DNA of 64,000 nucleotides from an uncultured Clostridia bacterium. Its GTDB lineage: Bacteria; Bacillota; Clostridia; Christensenellales; Aristaeellaceae. Below are positions 63,520 through 64,000 of the stretch, one piece after another. Position numbers and translations under genes: made by a program. The DNA is taken from the NCBI GenBank assembly GCA_934662505.1, contig CAKUKE010000003.1, forward strand, positions 1-64,000, read 5' to 3'. The notes beneath the pieces were generated by a model. The model searched no databases. It saw only the letters and a program-made list of their open reading frames with translations, and was not told the DNA's origin. Positions within the stretch are counted from its first letter, which is position 1. The number at the start of each line of letters is the position of its first letter.

Positions 63520-64000
63520 ATGATTACGGCGGGAGATTTCAAAAAGGGCATCACCATCGAATGGGACGGCGGCGTGTGGAACATCGTAGATTTCCAGCAC
63601 GTGAAGCCCGGCAAGGGCGCGGCCTTCGTTCGCACCAAGATCAAGAACGTCATGACCGGCGCGGTGGTTGAGCGCACCTTCAACCCCACCGACAAAATGC
63701 CCCGCGCCATCATTGAGACCAAGGAAATGCAGTACCTCTACAACGATGGCGACCTGTACTATTTCATGGATCCTGAAACCTACGAGCAGATGCCTCTGGG
63801 CAAGGACGCCGTGGAAGACGCCATTCCCTTCGTGAAGGAAAACACCAACGTGACCATCCGCTACTTCAAGGGTCAGCCCTTCTCCGTGGAAGCGCCCAAC
63901 TTTGTCGAGCTGGAGATCACCAAGACCGAGCCCGGCTTCAAGGGCGACACCGCTTCCAACACCTTCAAGCCCGCCACCACCGAGACCGGCTATGAAGTGA
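63520..64000 (+). CDS. efp: Elongation factor P (3' end beyond window)
   Basis: The first 160 residues of EF-P, which rescues ribosomes stalled at polyproline. KOW-like start MITAGDFKKGITIEWDGGVW, with FQHVKPGKGAAFVRTK where Lys32 is the tip residue that is modified in many bacteria, then NPTDKMPRAIIETKEMQYLYNDGDLYYFMD and TIRYFKGQPFSVEAPNFVELEI. Family length is about 185, so only the last 25 residues are missing. GGAGG precedes the ATG. Confidence 0.97.
   Translation, partial: MITAGDFKKGITIEWDGGVWNIVDFQHVKPGKGAAFVRTKIKNVMTGAVVERTFNPTDKMPRAIIETKEMQYLYNDGDLYYFMDPETYEQMPLGKDAVEDAIPFVKENTNVTIRYFKGQPFSVEAPNFVELEITKTEPGFKGDTASNTFKPATTETGYEV

Overview
The window looks like a chromosomal stretch of a spore-forming, strictly anaerobic member of the Clostridia with fairly high GC. 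The sequence evidence is: yabP-yabQ sporulation genes beside divIC; Gram-positive style -35/-10 promoters and strong GGAGG ribosome sites; a T-box leader; a Firmicutes-type LexA box; a CdaA/CdaR c-di-AMP pair; a 57-residue protein ending in a GSYTGTP...QDADDL motif of a kind I associate with Clostridia; and a large NADH/ferredoxin-type iron-sulfur redox cluster. I cannot name the genus; a Christensenellales-like or related gut lineage is a guess.

Layout. 1-1.3 kb: the start of a ScoMcrA-like restriction protein (cut by the window edge) and a MazG-like pyrophosphohydrolase. 1.4-5.5 kb: a capsule/exopolysaccharide control cassette on the minus strand (LCP-like lipoprotein, CpsC/Wzz, CpsD kinase, CpsB phosphatase, LCP ligase) driven by one near-consensus promoter and lacking glycosyltransferases. 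5.5-8.3 kb: DUF1893, GNAT, shikimate kinase, MerR regulator. 8.6-10.1 kb: a decayed prophage fragment (truncated minor head protein, two small ORFs, an HK97-gp10-like protein with a foreign tail). 10.2-17.6 kb: DUF4127 protein, XRE regulator, IlvE, C69 dipeptidase, tRNA-Arg(ACG), NIF3-like protein, PQ-loop-like membrane protein.

17.8-29.0 kb is the highlight: one minus-strand run of 11 genes, transcribed in the order malate dehydrogenase (LDH-fold), fumarase, HdrB, HdrC, HdrA, FlxD/MvhD, FlxC, FlxB, FlxA, fumarate reductase iron-sulfur subunit, fumarate reductase flavoprotein. Together they encode oxaloacetate to succinate and place a flavin-based electron-bifurcating Flx-Hdr complex directly beside the fumarate reductase. 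The inference is a soluble fumarate reductase fed by, or coupled to, NADH/ferredoxin bifurcation.

29.2-41.3 kb: a LexA-controlled Y-family polymerase with its YolD partner; ribokinase; an inositol/sugar catabolism group (Gfo/Idh/MocA, AGE epimerase, two paralogous TIM-barrel isomerases); RsmF-like methyltransferase; a disordered membrane protein; CdaR and CdaA. 41.5-50.3 kb: a GT2 glycosyltransferase, then rpoC and rpoB on the minus strand with their own promoter and an aspartate-rich RpoB tail. 50.4-57.6 kb: a Trp-specifier T-box controlling a TrpXYZ-type ABC transporter, followed by an SDR epimerase, a glycoside-hydrolase-like protein, a Gfo/Idh/MocA protein and a C_GCAxxG_C_C protein. 57.7-64 kb: DegV and TetR genes diverging from a shared palindromic operator, a stand-alone small protein resembling the C-terminal tail of NrdD, yabP-yabQ-divIC-ppx, a small antisense-overlapping gene, pepP and the start of efp.
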